From NCBI GenBank assembly GCA_015680685.1, contig MNCI01037900.1, forward strand, positions 402,373-466,372: a stretch of 64,000 bases of DNA. Direction: 5' to 3'. Below are positions 45,024-55,062 of the stretch, one piece after another (the first letter of the stretch is position 1; each line of letters starts with the position of its first letter). Below the pieces are notes generated by a model. That model ran no database searches, was not told where the DNA came from, and worked only from the letters and a program-made list of their open reading frames with translations. The DNA is from Gnetum montanum (lineage: Eukaryota > Streptophyta > Gnetopsida > Gnetales > Gnetaceae). The translations under genes were made by a program, and so were the position numbers.

Positions 45024-46824
45024 CTTACTGCTTGCCTTAATAGATTTACTTTATTTCCATGTGATGTTAATTATTGGAAGAACCATGTCCCCGAAAGATT
45101 ATAATGTTGAGTCCTTTTTGCTTAGGTGGTTTCCAAATTTAATTTTTTGGTATAGCTAAGGGGATGAAATTTTTTTTGACACATTCTATTCTTAATTTTA
45201 TAACTAATTACCCTTAAATATGTCCTTTGGGTGATGATGAATTTCAAAAAATTTATGTGCTATTCGGCGTGTGCCCCTCCCCCACAACTAAGCTGAACAC
45301 TCCAGGTTCAAGTAGGTTTAGACGGAATAAAAATCGAAGTACCATCGAGCAAGTTATAAATATGAAAGCAAGGGATGTGCAATCACAAGTCATAGAGAGG
45401 AATTTGAAAAACGTCCCCTGCATGAACAGTTGCAAATGATGTTGATTAGCATAGGGGGGTCATGTATATATATTTTCATCAAAGTTAGGGCACTTAGAGA
45501 ATGTACCAAATTTTTAATATTTCTTTGAAATTAAACTATGTAAACTACAGCCATCTGGATGATTGTTAAAGGGTTCTAGGGTAATTCAACTAGTTCTAAA
45601 GGCATGAAAATTATGATGGTATGGTATTTCTCAATAAGGACCTTGAATGGGAGAAAAAGGCTATGTGATGGTTCATAGGAATGTTGATTCGAAGGGATAA
45701 TGATAATAGGGAAAGAATGTTATGAAAAATAGGCTGAGGGTAAGAAATGGTGTGTGTAAGCTCTATCATAAGCGAAGATTACAAAAGATTACACAAGTGG
45801 GTCCTCCCCAAAGCAAGTTCTAACCTATAATGCCCTTGTGTAACCACACTCAAAGTGTCCGTGGGCACTAGAAGGGTTAAATGTAATCCGCACTGATTCC
45901 ACAAAACACACACATGTAATTATCACCAGAATGAGGTAAGAATTCTATGCTACACACGACATGAGCTACAATTATACGGACAATGAGATGAGACGAAGTA
46001 TAGAAGGGATCATAGAGATTAGGACATGAGGTAACTAACCCCGAGCATAGTGAATCCTGCATGTTAAGCATGATTAAGGTGTTTTTAACCCATCATTCCA
46101 AGATCAGGACCAATTCCATTCCTCTAATCAGTGACATCGCATTGTTTCATCCCATGAGGAGCAACTATGAGAGTACCATAACAACAAGGCGTACGATCAC
46201 TTGCCATTTTGTTCAAGGGAGGAGTGATTTTTGTTTTGTGGCACTTCCTTTGTTTTTTTTTTTTTTTCTAATTACTGAGTCCAGAGAAGCTGCCAACCTT
46301 TAGGCATGGGTACATGTCTTTCTAGTGGGACCCCCTAGAACAGCATTGGATTTTTGAGTGCCCTCTTGATTACTCTTACTCCCATTTTTCATTAGATCTA
46401 CAAGGATCTTAGTACAGCCACGTTGCATGATAACTCCCATAGATGTCACCAAAGAGAATCTGCAAGTCCCCTTGATGTCACACCCTAATCATTCCCTTTT
46501 AATCCATCCTTCTTCATTCAGGGTACAATGAACACAAAATTAATTTTAAGTTGTAAAAATGTCAAGAATATCACTGTAACCTCGAACAAAACCTCTTATT
46601 TGTAGAATGGATGAGTGGGTGTAATGGGCTCATTGTCCAAATAATTGATTGTTCGAGACTCGACAACATAGAACACACCTCAACCAACGATCCACATGAG
46701 TGTTTTATTTGTAGATGAGATTACTTATAAAAACGTAAAGAGACAAAAAGATAAAACAAGAAATTGGAAAATGAAAAACTGGAAAACAAAAAGTTGTAAA
46801 ATTAAAGAAAATGAAAAGTATTTA
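45024..46824 (-). other. 3' non-coding region of element D
   Basis: This lies between the end of gag and the ORF3 intron. It contains the hairpin (45787-45845), a T-run at 46253-46267 and an A-rich (sense T-rich) tract at about 46735-46830. Small frames on either strand here do not match any family. Nothing pol-like is found. Confidence 0.6.
45787..45845 (-). other. Conserved 3'-region hairpin, element D copy
   Basis: Sense arms GGTTACACAAG and CTTGTGTAATC form an 11-bp stem with one G-U pair, longer than and different in sequence from A (GGATTGTCAG/CTGACATTCC). The loop keeps GGCATT and TTTGGGGAGGACCCA. This is the clearest case of compensatory change. Confidence 0.65.
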
Positions 46825-48789
46825 TTAATCCTGCTTGCTATTAGAATGGGGGATATCCCTCATAGCTAAATGGTTGAGGATGGCAAGGATTAATAATTGA
46901 CGAAGGGGATCCTTGCATGTTGGAAGTATTGGAACTTGGCCATACTTACCCCATTGGGTTTCGCACACTAGGTTATAGTAAGCATAGTGGGGCAACTTAT
47001 ACGATGTAGTTCTTAGATTACGAGTTGACCCACTATGATATTTAGGACCGTTAGATGGTATGCAAGGATCAAGATGATGACTTCCATGACTGTGTTCATT
47101 GGGTTGTATTGTTGTTGGAGTGTTAGCTGGCGGCCCTGATGAAGTAACATGAGGCATTAGATTTGAAGATAAGGGTGTGCCATAGTGTTGGGCTTGTGCT
47201 GAGTTGGAGGATGCAGTGGCCTTGGAATTGTGTTGGCCCTTCTTACGGCCATGTTTAAAGAAGGGACGCTTTTGATGTTGCTGAGGTTTCTCACTGCTGT
47301 TGGAAGTAGTAACACAAGTGATGTTCATGGGTTGTTGCTATGGTGCAGGTACCTTAGGAATAATTGGTGGCATTGTGAAAGGAGGGAAAGGATGAGAATG
47401 TTGAAAGTTAGGAGGAGTATAAGGTGCACAAGGTGGTGGTTGTGTTGAAGGTATGGGCTAACAGTATTGAGGAGAATGGTATTGTGGTAAGATAAAGTGT
47501 GTTGGCCCAATTGGAGAAACAGGATGTTGAATAATATAAGCATTTGGATTTGGATGATACAAAGGGTGTCTCCAGTTTAGTGGTGGTCGCCCCCACGACT
47601 GGGATTGTTACCACTGTGATCAAACACAGTATCTCTATACGAACTCTGGATGTAACGTGTTTCTCCAATGCTCATGTAAATGTAACAATATTGGGCATTA
47701 GCCTTTGGGGTGATCATCCAGGCATATGTTGCATTCATACGTATGATTGGAAATTGAGCTCTTATTTTCCTTATCCCTTCTTTCTGATTATCTAATGCTT
47801 TTTCCTACTTCTTGGGTTGTCAAAACTCTATCTCCAATATTGTTGATAAATTCTCCACATTTTTGATACGTCCATTCCAACACCTTATTGATCTTTGCCT
47901 CGACTTCTTCTATTGATTGTTGTATTGGTAAAGATGATTCTTTCTCCTTATGATTGGTTGATTTCTCCTTTTTATGAGCATGGACCTTTGTTAAGTTGAG
48001 ATTTTGGTCCCGTTGATGTTTTTCAACACTCTCCCATCTAGCCATTTCTCCTTCTCCTTTTGCTACCCACTTAACAAGCTCTTGTATTTGATGGGTTCGT
48101 AGTTCGTATAGTTGACCTTGGGTATACATTCCTAGGGTCTCTCTTGTTTCATTACGTAGCCCATCAATGATATGGTACATTAGCCTTTCCTTGGAAAACC
48201 CATGGCCTGGACAGTTGTTTAACAGCACATAATATCTTTCTAAGGCCATGTCCAAGGGTTCATGTTGTGCTTGTTTCCATCCTTGGATTTGTTTCCTCAA
48301 GGCTGACACTCTTGCATAGGTTTGATATTTTTTGTTAAAAAATTCTACCATTGTTGAACAACATCATATTGAATTTGGTTTTAACAATCTATACCATACT
48401 TTTTCTTGGCCAACAAGTGTCATGGAAAAGAGCTTAAGTTTTTGCCACCCGTTATCAATGTTATTCCATGTGCAAGCATCATAGAAGGCTTGTAAACGTT
48501 GATGCAGATCTAAGTCATAGCCTCCTGAAAAAGTAGGAAAGTTGTTTAAATTGAGCCTAGGTAGACAGCTCTCTTTACAATGGGTACATGAGATTCGAAC
48601 AACCTCCTGTATTTGCATTAGGCTTGTAGTGGCTAGTAGGGGTTCATCGTCATCAAGTAAGTTATGCTTTTGTGCGTTGGGATGACGTTGCTTTTGTGGA
48701 TGTCTATAAGAAACCCCCACTTCAAGTTGTGTACTCCAATGAACTACCTCACCATATGTGGCATTATTATAGTCTTATAGGAGAGGCAT
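46825..48789 (-). pseudogene. gag of element D
   Basis: The sense frame opens MPLL at 48789. Long open parts at 48364-48720 (LPRLNLNNFPTFSGGYDLDL, LKLFSMTLVGQEKVWYRLL) and 47788-48351 (QIQGWKQAQHEPLDMALERY, LMYHIIDGLRNETRETLGMY) form a capsid-like domain. A zinc-knuckle remnant (ECNICLDDHPKG, then a stop) lies near 47730. A Pro/Tyr/Gln-rich tail follows, with a last open frame at 46825-47328. It lacks the strong Arg/His-Asp block of A and C. It stops where A would continue to protease. Confidence 0.78.
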
Positions 48790-48912
48790 GGTTATGAAAC
48801 TATGTGAATTCGTATGTGACTTTTTGTAATTATTTCTTCTTCCTAAGAGATATATCGTTAATTCCTATACAGCCACCTCATATGATATAACTAATCTATA
48901 TAACTAGCACCA

Positions 48913-48930
48913 TCCCCAGTAACGGTGCCA
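48913..48930 (-). promoter_or_regulatory. Primer-binding site for tRNA-Asp, element D
   Basis: Minus-strand TGGCACCGTTACTGGGGA matches 15 of 18; differences are two G-to-A and one C-to-T. The change at position 5 is shared with C and may be a true variant of the source tRNA site. Confidence 0.82.
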
Positions 48931-48931
48931 A

Positions 48932-49807
48932 TGATGAGTGGCGAGGTACCCCTACACTCAACCATACGAATACGAGCGTTACACGAGCGATCCGGTCGAA
49001 CTCCGTAGACGGACTCGTTGTGGCATCTAGATAGTTAGCCTTAGGTCATAGTTCACTGTCTTCCCACCTAGACTAGTATTAGCTTTGTTACGTATGGTTT
49101 AGTCCAGAGTGAGGTGTATGATGTGGTTCTAATCTAATGCTACTTCTAAAAGCAATGGAAAGTAATATTAACTAAGCTAGGAGGGAAGGGTAAGAAAAAT
49201 ATAAACTAGCCTAAGTGCGATGAGCATCTATTCCTTAATCATCTGTACACATCTTGGACTTCGTGCACGACTACCACTGGGATTACCAAGCACATGGCCT
49301 AGGTATGCTACTAGGTTACCAAGTAGTCACACTTAAATGCTTGTGATTAAGCTGTACTCATTCTGCTTTTAACATGAGATAAGGGTGAGAGAGATTAACT
49401 GAGAAAGCAATAAATAATAATTAAATAATTAATTAATTAAACTAAGTGAATGCTACAATGATGAAGTAATCTTGATCTTTATTTATGGTCATGTGCGTGT
49501 CCAAGTATGTCACACTCGAATAAGGATGTTGCACAATTACAATCACCACACTGCGAGCATACACTAGGAAATTATTCTATCTCTGGAAGGGAAAAACTGC
49601 CAGAGCTTCACTAAGAGACTAAAAACTAGATGCCTAAAATTTTGAAAGCTGCCTCTTATTTATAGACATTGCGGTGGGTCGCGATATCGCAGTTGATGTG
49701 ATATCGTGGCTGCAATATCGCAGCTGATGTGATATCGCAGCCCATGGGATATCATGGTTATGATATCATGGCAATGATATCATAGCCAGCAAATTCATGA
49801 ATCATCA
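48932..49807 (-). repeat. 5' LTR of element D
   Basis: 876 bp, tgatgagtggc to gaatcatca. The minus strand carries six GATATC cores and one degenerate copy (49680-49790). A TATAAATA is readable opposite 'tatttatagaca' at about 49660. AAT-rich 'aattaattaatt' repeats near 49415-49440 also occur in the 3' copy. Confidence 0.9.
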
Positions 49808-50440
49808 TAAATGATTTTTTATATCTTTTATCTTTTTAATGTCTTATGCTAATAGGGGAAGGTGAAGAGAACTAAGTGACTAACTTTCATTAACTATTCA
49901 CTAACTAAGTTCTAATTAGCCTAGCACCAATATCTGTTCCCACTTGCCGTACACACCCTAAACTAGTGCAACGCTGCTTGGATTACCAAATGCTACTCGT
50001 TACTGGGTTACCAATCATTACACACGTGCTCAAAGTAGTCATACTGAGTGCACTTAACTAGGAGAGTCAAGGGTTGAGAGAGATTAATTATCTAGGAAAG
50101 CATTTAAGCATTTAACAATAATTAATTACTATTTAGCTTAGTCCATATGCTACAAGGTTTATCAGAAAGTTCATCTTTATTATCATACACAAATGTGTGC
50201 TCAGGTACAATTTGCTCGAATAAAGATCCATTCACTTTAAGACTCCTATTGCGGGGACATGGAAATTATTCTAACTCTGGAATGGTAAAACTGCAAGAGT
50301 TTAGCTAAGGGTCTAAGTCTAAGTGCCTAAAATAGGGAAAGCTGCCTCTTATTTATAGACATTGTGGTGGGCTGCGATATCGCATACGCGATATCGTAGG
50401 GGCGGACGCAATATCGCATACGCGATATCACGGCTCATCA
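49808..50440 (-). repeat. 5' LTR of element C, outer piece
   Basis: Resumes with the TAAAT duplication at 49808-49812 and aligns with 36880-37494. The minus strand holds two pairs of GATATC-type palindromes (about 50385-50430), members of a pair 14 bp apart and separated by 'taggggcggac'. CTAGT follows at 50441. Confidence 0.88.
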
Positions 50441-50445
50441 CTAGT

Positions 50446-51600
50446 AATGACAAATCATGAGTACTTAGATGATATGAGATTTCAACTTAGTGGTAAGAAT
50501 CTTAGCTTGATAATCCAAAATCACAAGTTTTATTTCACTAGGCAACACTGAGTTATAATTTTAAAAAATCCATGAGAAGGAATACTAAAACTAGTCAGAT
50601 AGATCTAAGGGGTGTCAATGGACATAAGCGAAAAATTTCAATTTTTGCTTCATAGATTAACTACCTTGGGAAACTGTTGAAATTAAGACTTTTTTTAACC
50701 AATATTTACCCCAAGATATATAGGCAAATTAGAACTTTTACAACTTACCACTACCCACTAAAATTGAACCCATAACTTTGAGCATCCAAATCAAGAGCTT
50801 TACCACTAAACTAATACCTCATTGTTCATTGGCTACTAGACTAAATCCACTATCTTGATTATGGACTATAGATACTTATGCTTATAATAAAGTATTATGG
50901 ATGGAAAAATTTTGAAACTAGTATGATTTCAATGGACATAATAAAATCATTCATTGCTTCTTTTTTATATATACTTTTATTTACATTCACTAAGACCCTC
51001 TTGGATTTATTAAATAAAGAAATTTTTTCAAAAATTTGAAGAATTTTTTATAATCCATAACCTAACATTTTCTAATAGAATTAACTTGTGACCTAGTTTC
51101 CATGCTACATCTCTTACCTCTAATTTTTAATAAGGTGCAAGCATTTTTAAATTATCCATAAAATAAAAAAAAGTAGAAAAAACATATATGCTATTTAATT
51201 ACTAGTAAATTTTAATTTTTAATGTACTTTTATGGGAATTTCTTAAGAAAAAAATATAATGTTAAACATTACATATCAAAATGTTTTAAAACCAATCTTA
51301 AAATTAATCCTTACAACCAATCCTTAAAAACTTCCCCTTTGGGGTAGGAAAAAGATTAGCCCTTGCCCTTATTCACTTCTTCTTAAAAGATTTTTTATAA
51401 AGAGAAGGAGAAAACTCTCTCTAAAAAAAATAATACATCAATTAGAGATAAAGAAAAAATAGCAATAAAAGCTAAAATCTTTTCATCCTTGATCCTCCAA
51501 AACAAAAATAAAGCAATACTATAGAAAATAAATTAATTATTTAGCTATCATTGAGAGCTTTTTGCTTGAAGTTGTAGCTGAAAAGTGACATCTTTGAGAA
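50446..51600. other. AT-rich flank with two decayed tRNA-like (SINE-like) sequences
   Basis: On the plus strand 50484-50536 reads like a tRNA body: an A-box-like AACTTAGTGGTAAGAATC, then a B-box-like AAGTTTTATTTC. On the minus strand 50822-50751 shows TAGTTTAGTGGTAAAGC and GGGTTCAATTTT with usual spacing. Neither can form an acceptor stem, so they are not tRNA genes but may be heads of old SINEs. The rest of the interval shows nothing recognisable. Confidence 0.4.
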
Positions 51601-52640
51601 TCTAATATTTGACACCTAAAGAGAGGTCATAGTTATGCTCTTGTTGCTAGAAAATAACTATACACCAAAGCTTCCAAATAGAGGAGAGAATAAGCGGTCA
51701 AAAGTATTTCCAAATGCAAAGAAATGAAGTAGACAAAGTAAGATGATCATCAAGAATGACTTTGTTGATGCTTGGTTGAAAGTTATTATAGATTTTGGAT
51801 GTCCATTTCCAAGCATGCTAAGTAATAGAATATTTAAAAAAACATGAGAAAATGAGTTTTCACTTCTACAAAAAGGACATTGAGGAGAAACATTTTTCAT
51901 ATGTTTAAGACAAGTGCTGCTTGGAAGACCTTAATGAATAAGATATCATTAAAAATACAAATTTAAGAAAATGTAGGATTTCTCCAAATATATTTTATTT
52001 TTCTCATCAAAAAGTGTGACGATAATTTCATTTTCTAGGCCTTATTGCATTTGTTATGAATAAAATCATTTTTTGTAATAATCTCATAAGCAACTTTTAA
52101 TCTAAAAGGAAAAACGTGTCTACTATCCTTCCAAAAAAAATCTAGAAAATTTTGAAGTAAATTGGTAACTTTAAATAAAATATCAAGATTAGAAATTAAT
52201 TTTTTAAAATTCTTTTTCCTTTTTCTATTCAACCCATAGAGGCTAGAAGCTTCATTCCAAGTAATCCATCTATCATAGATACCCAGACAAAAAACTATAG
52301 TGATATCAAATCTGCTCTTAGTACATAATCTAGATGCATTAATAGCCCAAGCTCCTTCATTTAAAGAAAGCCACTATGGTCTAATTTGCTTAAGCATATC
52401 TTCTAAAACTGTAATATGATTGTAAATCCAATATTTACTAAGCTTACACCATGTCTTCCAAATTTGTTTGAAAACTAGAGAATCAGAAATAGATATGGCT
52501 TGAGGAGACAAAAGACAGTGAAGAAAGTTATTGGAAGATGAATTTTTATTATTCTTAGCTTTTCCTTGCATAATTCTATTTATCAAAAGGATTATTCAAA
52601 CATCATCTCTATTAATGCACTTTGCAATCCATTTTGCTAC
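51600..52640 (-). pseudogene. L1-type LINE, 3' part (zf-RVT region)
   Basis: Minus-strand fragments MKNVSPQCPFCRSENSFSHV (from 51900) carry the Cys-X2-Cys of the plant LINE zf-RVT zinc domain. Upstream pieces at 52035-52232 (FFWKDSRHVFPFRLKVAYEI) and 52374-52586 (SDSLVFKQIWKTWCKLSKYW) fit the segment between RT and that domain. It is probably the continuation of the minus-strand LINE at 55063-57440, separated from it by the plus-strand LINE. Confidence 0.6.
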
Positions 52641-52649
52641 AAGAGAAAT

Positions 52650-55055
52650 ACCCTAGTTACAACATGATTATCTTATCTTGGGATTATGCAGGTCTCAAAG
52701 GACCAAAGAAAACTCAATTTTTGAAAATGATGTTGTAAGTGAATGTTTTTTATGTTGATCTTCTTCAAGTGACAAAACTAGAATTTTTCGCATGGGATTA
52801 TTGGCCTAGATGAACAAGGTCTCAAGTTCTATCTTGAGGTATTAGCATAGTGTTGGTCTATCTTTGGTGGAATAATTTAAATTTTTAGGGTAGATTTTTT
52901 TTTCCTAATATAATTAGTATCATTGAAGAAGGAATAAATATTTTAACTATATATGATCCTATTTTTAGCCTCCAATGATAGGATTTTAAAATAAGGGTAC
53001 TAGAGTTTGGAGCTAAGAAGGATTGAATTATTAGCAGAGATTGGAATTTCATAGGTCCATCCTCTATTAATTGAAAAACAAAACTTCTTGTCGATCAACT
53101 TTTAAATTTGAGAAGGTCTAGCTTTCTAAGAAATCCTCTTAGACTGAGCTAGTACAAATTTGAGACATGGAGGTGATTAGTCCTAGATCTTAGGAAGTAT
53201 TAGAGAAGCTTACAATGTTTTGAGGATTTTGCTCTTAGTAATAGAGGAAAACCTAGCTTCCAGCAACACAAGCTACTTTAGACAACATGGGCTAGATCCA
53301 AGGATAGGCAAATTTGTTACCAAAGTAGGACTCCATTATGCAAGATCTACTTGCAATAAAGAAAAAAGAAAATAGGTGAGTACGTTGGCTCATGAAGAGG
53401 AGGTCTATTGAAAACAGTGCTCCAAGGAGAGGTGGCTAAAGGAAGAAGATCAAAATTTATCCTACTTTCATATGATGGCAAATAGGAGAAATCAAAAGAG
53501 ATCCTTAATCAAATTCTCCCTAGTTGCCCAAGAGGATCTTCAAGTTGTAGTTGCTTATTTTTGTAACTTGTATGATTGTAATGAGAGGGTTAATCTTGGA
53601 CTATTTGAAGGTATGATACCTTGCTTAGTTTCCACTATTGATAATGAGTTTTTGTAAGGAAGACTCTCTAAATAGAAGATTTTTTCAATAGTGGCTAAGG
53701 CACCAAATCATAAGATGCCTAGGCTAGACGATTGGAACTATGAATGCATCAAAGCATATTGGAAAGGATTTTAAGGATCTTTTTTGAGAAGGATTCAATT
53801 GTGGTACTTTCTCAAAAGCTTGGAATAATAGCTACATTTTTTTTGCTACCCAAGAAGGAGGAGGTTCAATCCCTAGGGGATTGTAGGCCTATTAGACTTT
53901 GCAATAGTTTTTATAAAATTTTTTCCAACCTTTTGGTGAATCACTTAAAGTCATACCCAATATCATAAAGATGGATTAATCAAGATTCATCCCTCAGAAA
54001 AACATTATTAATAGTGCCATTATGGTAGATGAGGGTTTTCATTAGCCTTACATTCAGAAATAGGAAATTTTCTTTCTCAAACTTGAATTATCAAAAGCAT
54101 ATAATAAGGTGAACTTGAATAACTTACTTTTCACCCTAGATGAGCTGATATTTTGTAGAGGATTCTATGAGATGATCAAGTTCATGCTTGCTATGATTAG
54201 ATTTCATGTTTTCCTAAATGAATAAATATCTCAACAATTCCACCCAGGATGGGGCCTTTGTCAAGGTGAACCTTTATCACCATATCTCTTTTCTATTGCT
54301 TTCGTTAATCTCTACAAATGAATCAAAAAGCTAAATGTCACATCCCTATTTTCCTAAAATCTTCATAATCTTCAATATGTATATGAAATGATGATTTTTT
54401 TTTTTCTTGGAATCTATTCCTAAGGTCAAAAACGTGATGCAAGCACTGGATGAATTTTTTCAGTCAACAGGACTTAAATTCAATTAGACTAAGACAAAGC
54501 TTTTCCATGTGGTAGACCTAATAGAAAAATTTGAACATATCAAGCATATTTTTGGGTGTACTATTGGCTCACTTCCAACTACCTATCAAGGACAACCTCT
54601 ATTTTGCATGTGGAAATTAGTTAACAGTTGGAAGGGAGTGTTGGAAAACATGCAGAAGATGTTGGAATCTTGAAAAGGTATGTTTTTATCTTTCACAACT
54701 AAGCTAACTTTAGTTAAATCTATGCTCTTAACCATTTCCATTTATACTGCACCAATTTTTAATCATCTAGCCCAATTTGTATGCAATTCAATTAGATTGT
54801 GAGGAATTTCCTAAAGTTTGGTGGGTAGGATCATTGTTAATTTCATTTGATTACTTGAGATAAGGTAGCTATCCAAATTCATGCATGCAGTTCTAGGCTT
54901 TAGGATTTCAGGCTTGTATTTTGGCTACTAAGCTAGCTTGAAAGGTTTGATTTTAGGGGTATAAGCTGTGGGTCAATTCTCTTGTAAAAATTTTTAAAAG
55001 AAGTCCAACAACTAAAGTAATAAACATGAGTTGATTGAAGCATTTGCTCAATAAC
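52650..55055 (+). pseudogene. L1-type LINE ORF2 relic, plus strand
   Basis: Endonuclease-RT linker motifs (DQNLSYFHMMANRRNQKRSL, near 53445-53510) lead into RT: KEEVQSLGDCRPIRLCNSFY with KIFSNLLVNHL at about 53850-53950, then CQGEPLSPYLFSI at about 54259-54300 (QGEPLSP at 54262-54282). The YADD region at about 54375-54400 is decayed (a long T-run). Endonuclease traces may lie at 52700-53300. Many stops; no poly(A) tail or target duplication seen. Confidence 0.68.
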
Positions 55056-55062
55056 TAAAACA

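Larger units (their letters stand above)
43145..49807 (-). mobile_element. Element D: non-autonomous gypsy element with gag and ORF3, minus strand
   Basis: 6663 bp, inserted in C's 5' LTR, with target duplication TATAT (43140-43144) and TAAAT (49808-49812), one base changed. In sense order: 5' LTR (49807-48932), primer site, gag (48789-46825), T-rich tract, 3' region with hairpin, a 55-nt intron, ORF3 (44968-44201), 3' LTR (44018-43145). There is no protease, RT, RNase H or integrase: the gag frame ends directly at the post-pol-type landmark. By eye the LTRs differ at about 9%. Confidence 0.9.
36702..50440 (-). mobile_element. Element C: tRNA-Asp gypsy element lacking RT-RH-INT, minus strand, split by D
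   Basis: The target duplication CTAGT occurs at 36697-36701 and again at 50441-50445. In its own direction: 5' LTR in two pieces (50440-49808 and 43144-42967) around element D, primer site, gag, protease, a fused pol remnant, 3' region with hairpin and intron, polypurine tract, 3' LTR (37494-36702). Without D it is about 7.1 kb. Gag is better kept than in A. Loss of RT, RNase H and integrase means it could only have moved with enzymes from a relative such as A. Confidence 0.9.

Noticed and set aside
50446-50830. Functional tRNA genes
   Set aside because: A- and B-box-like words exist but acceptor stems do not pair and the T-loop positions are mutated.
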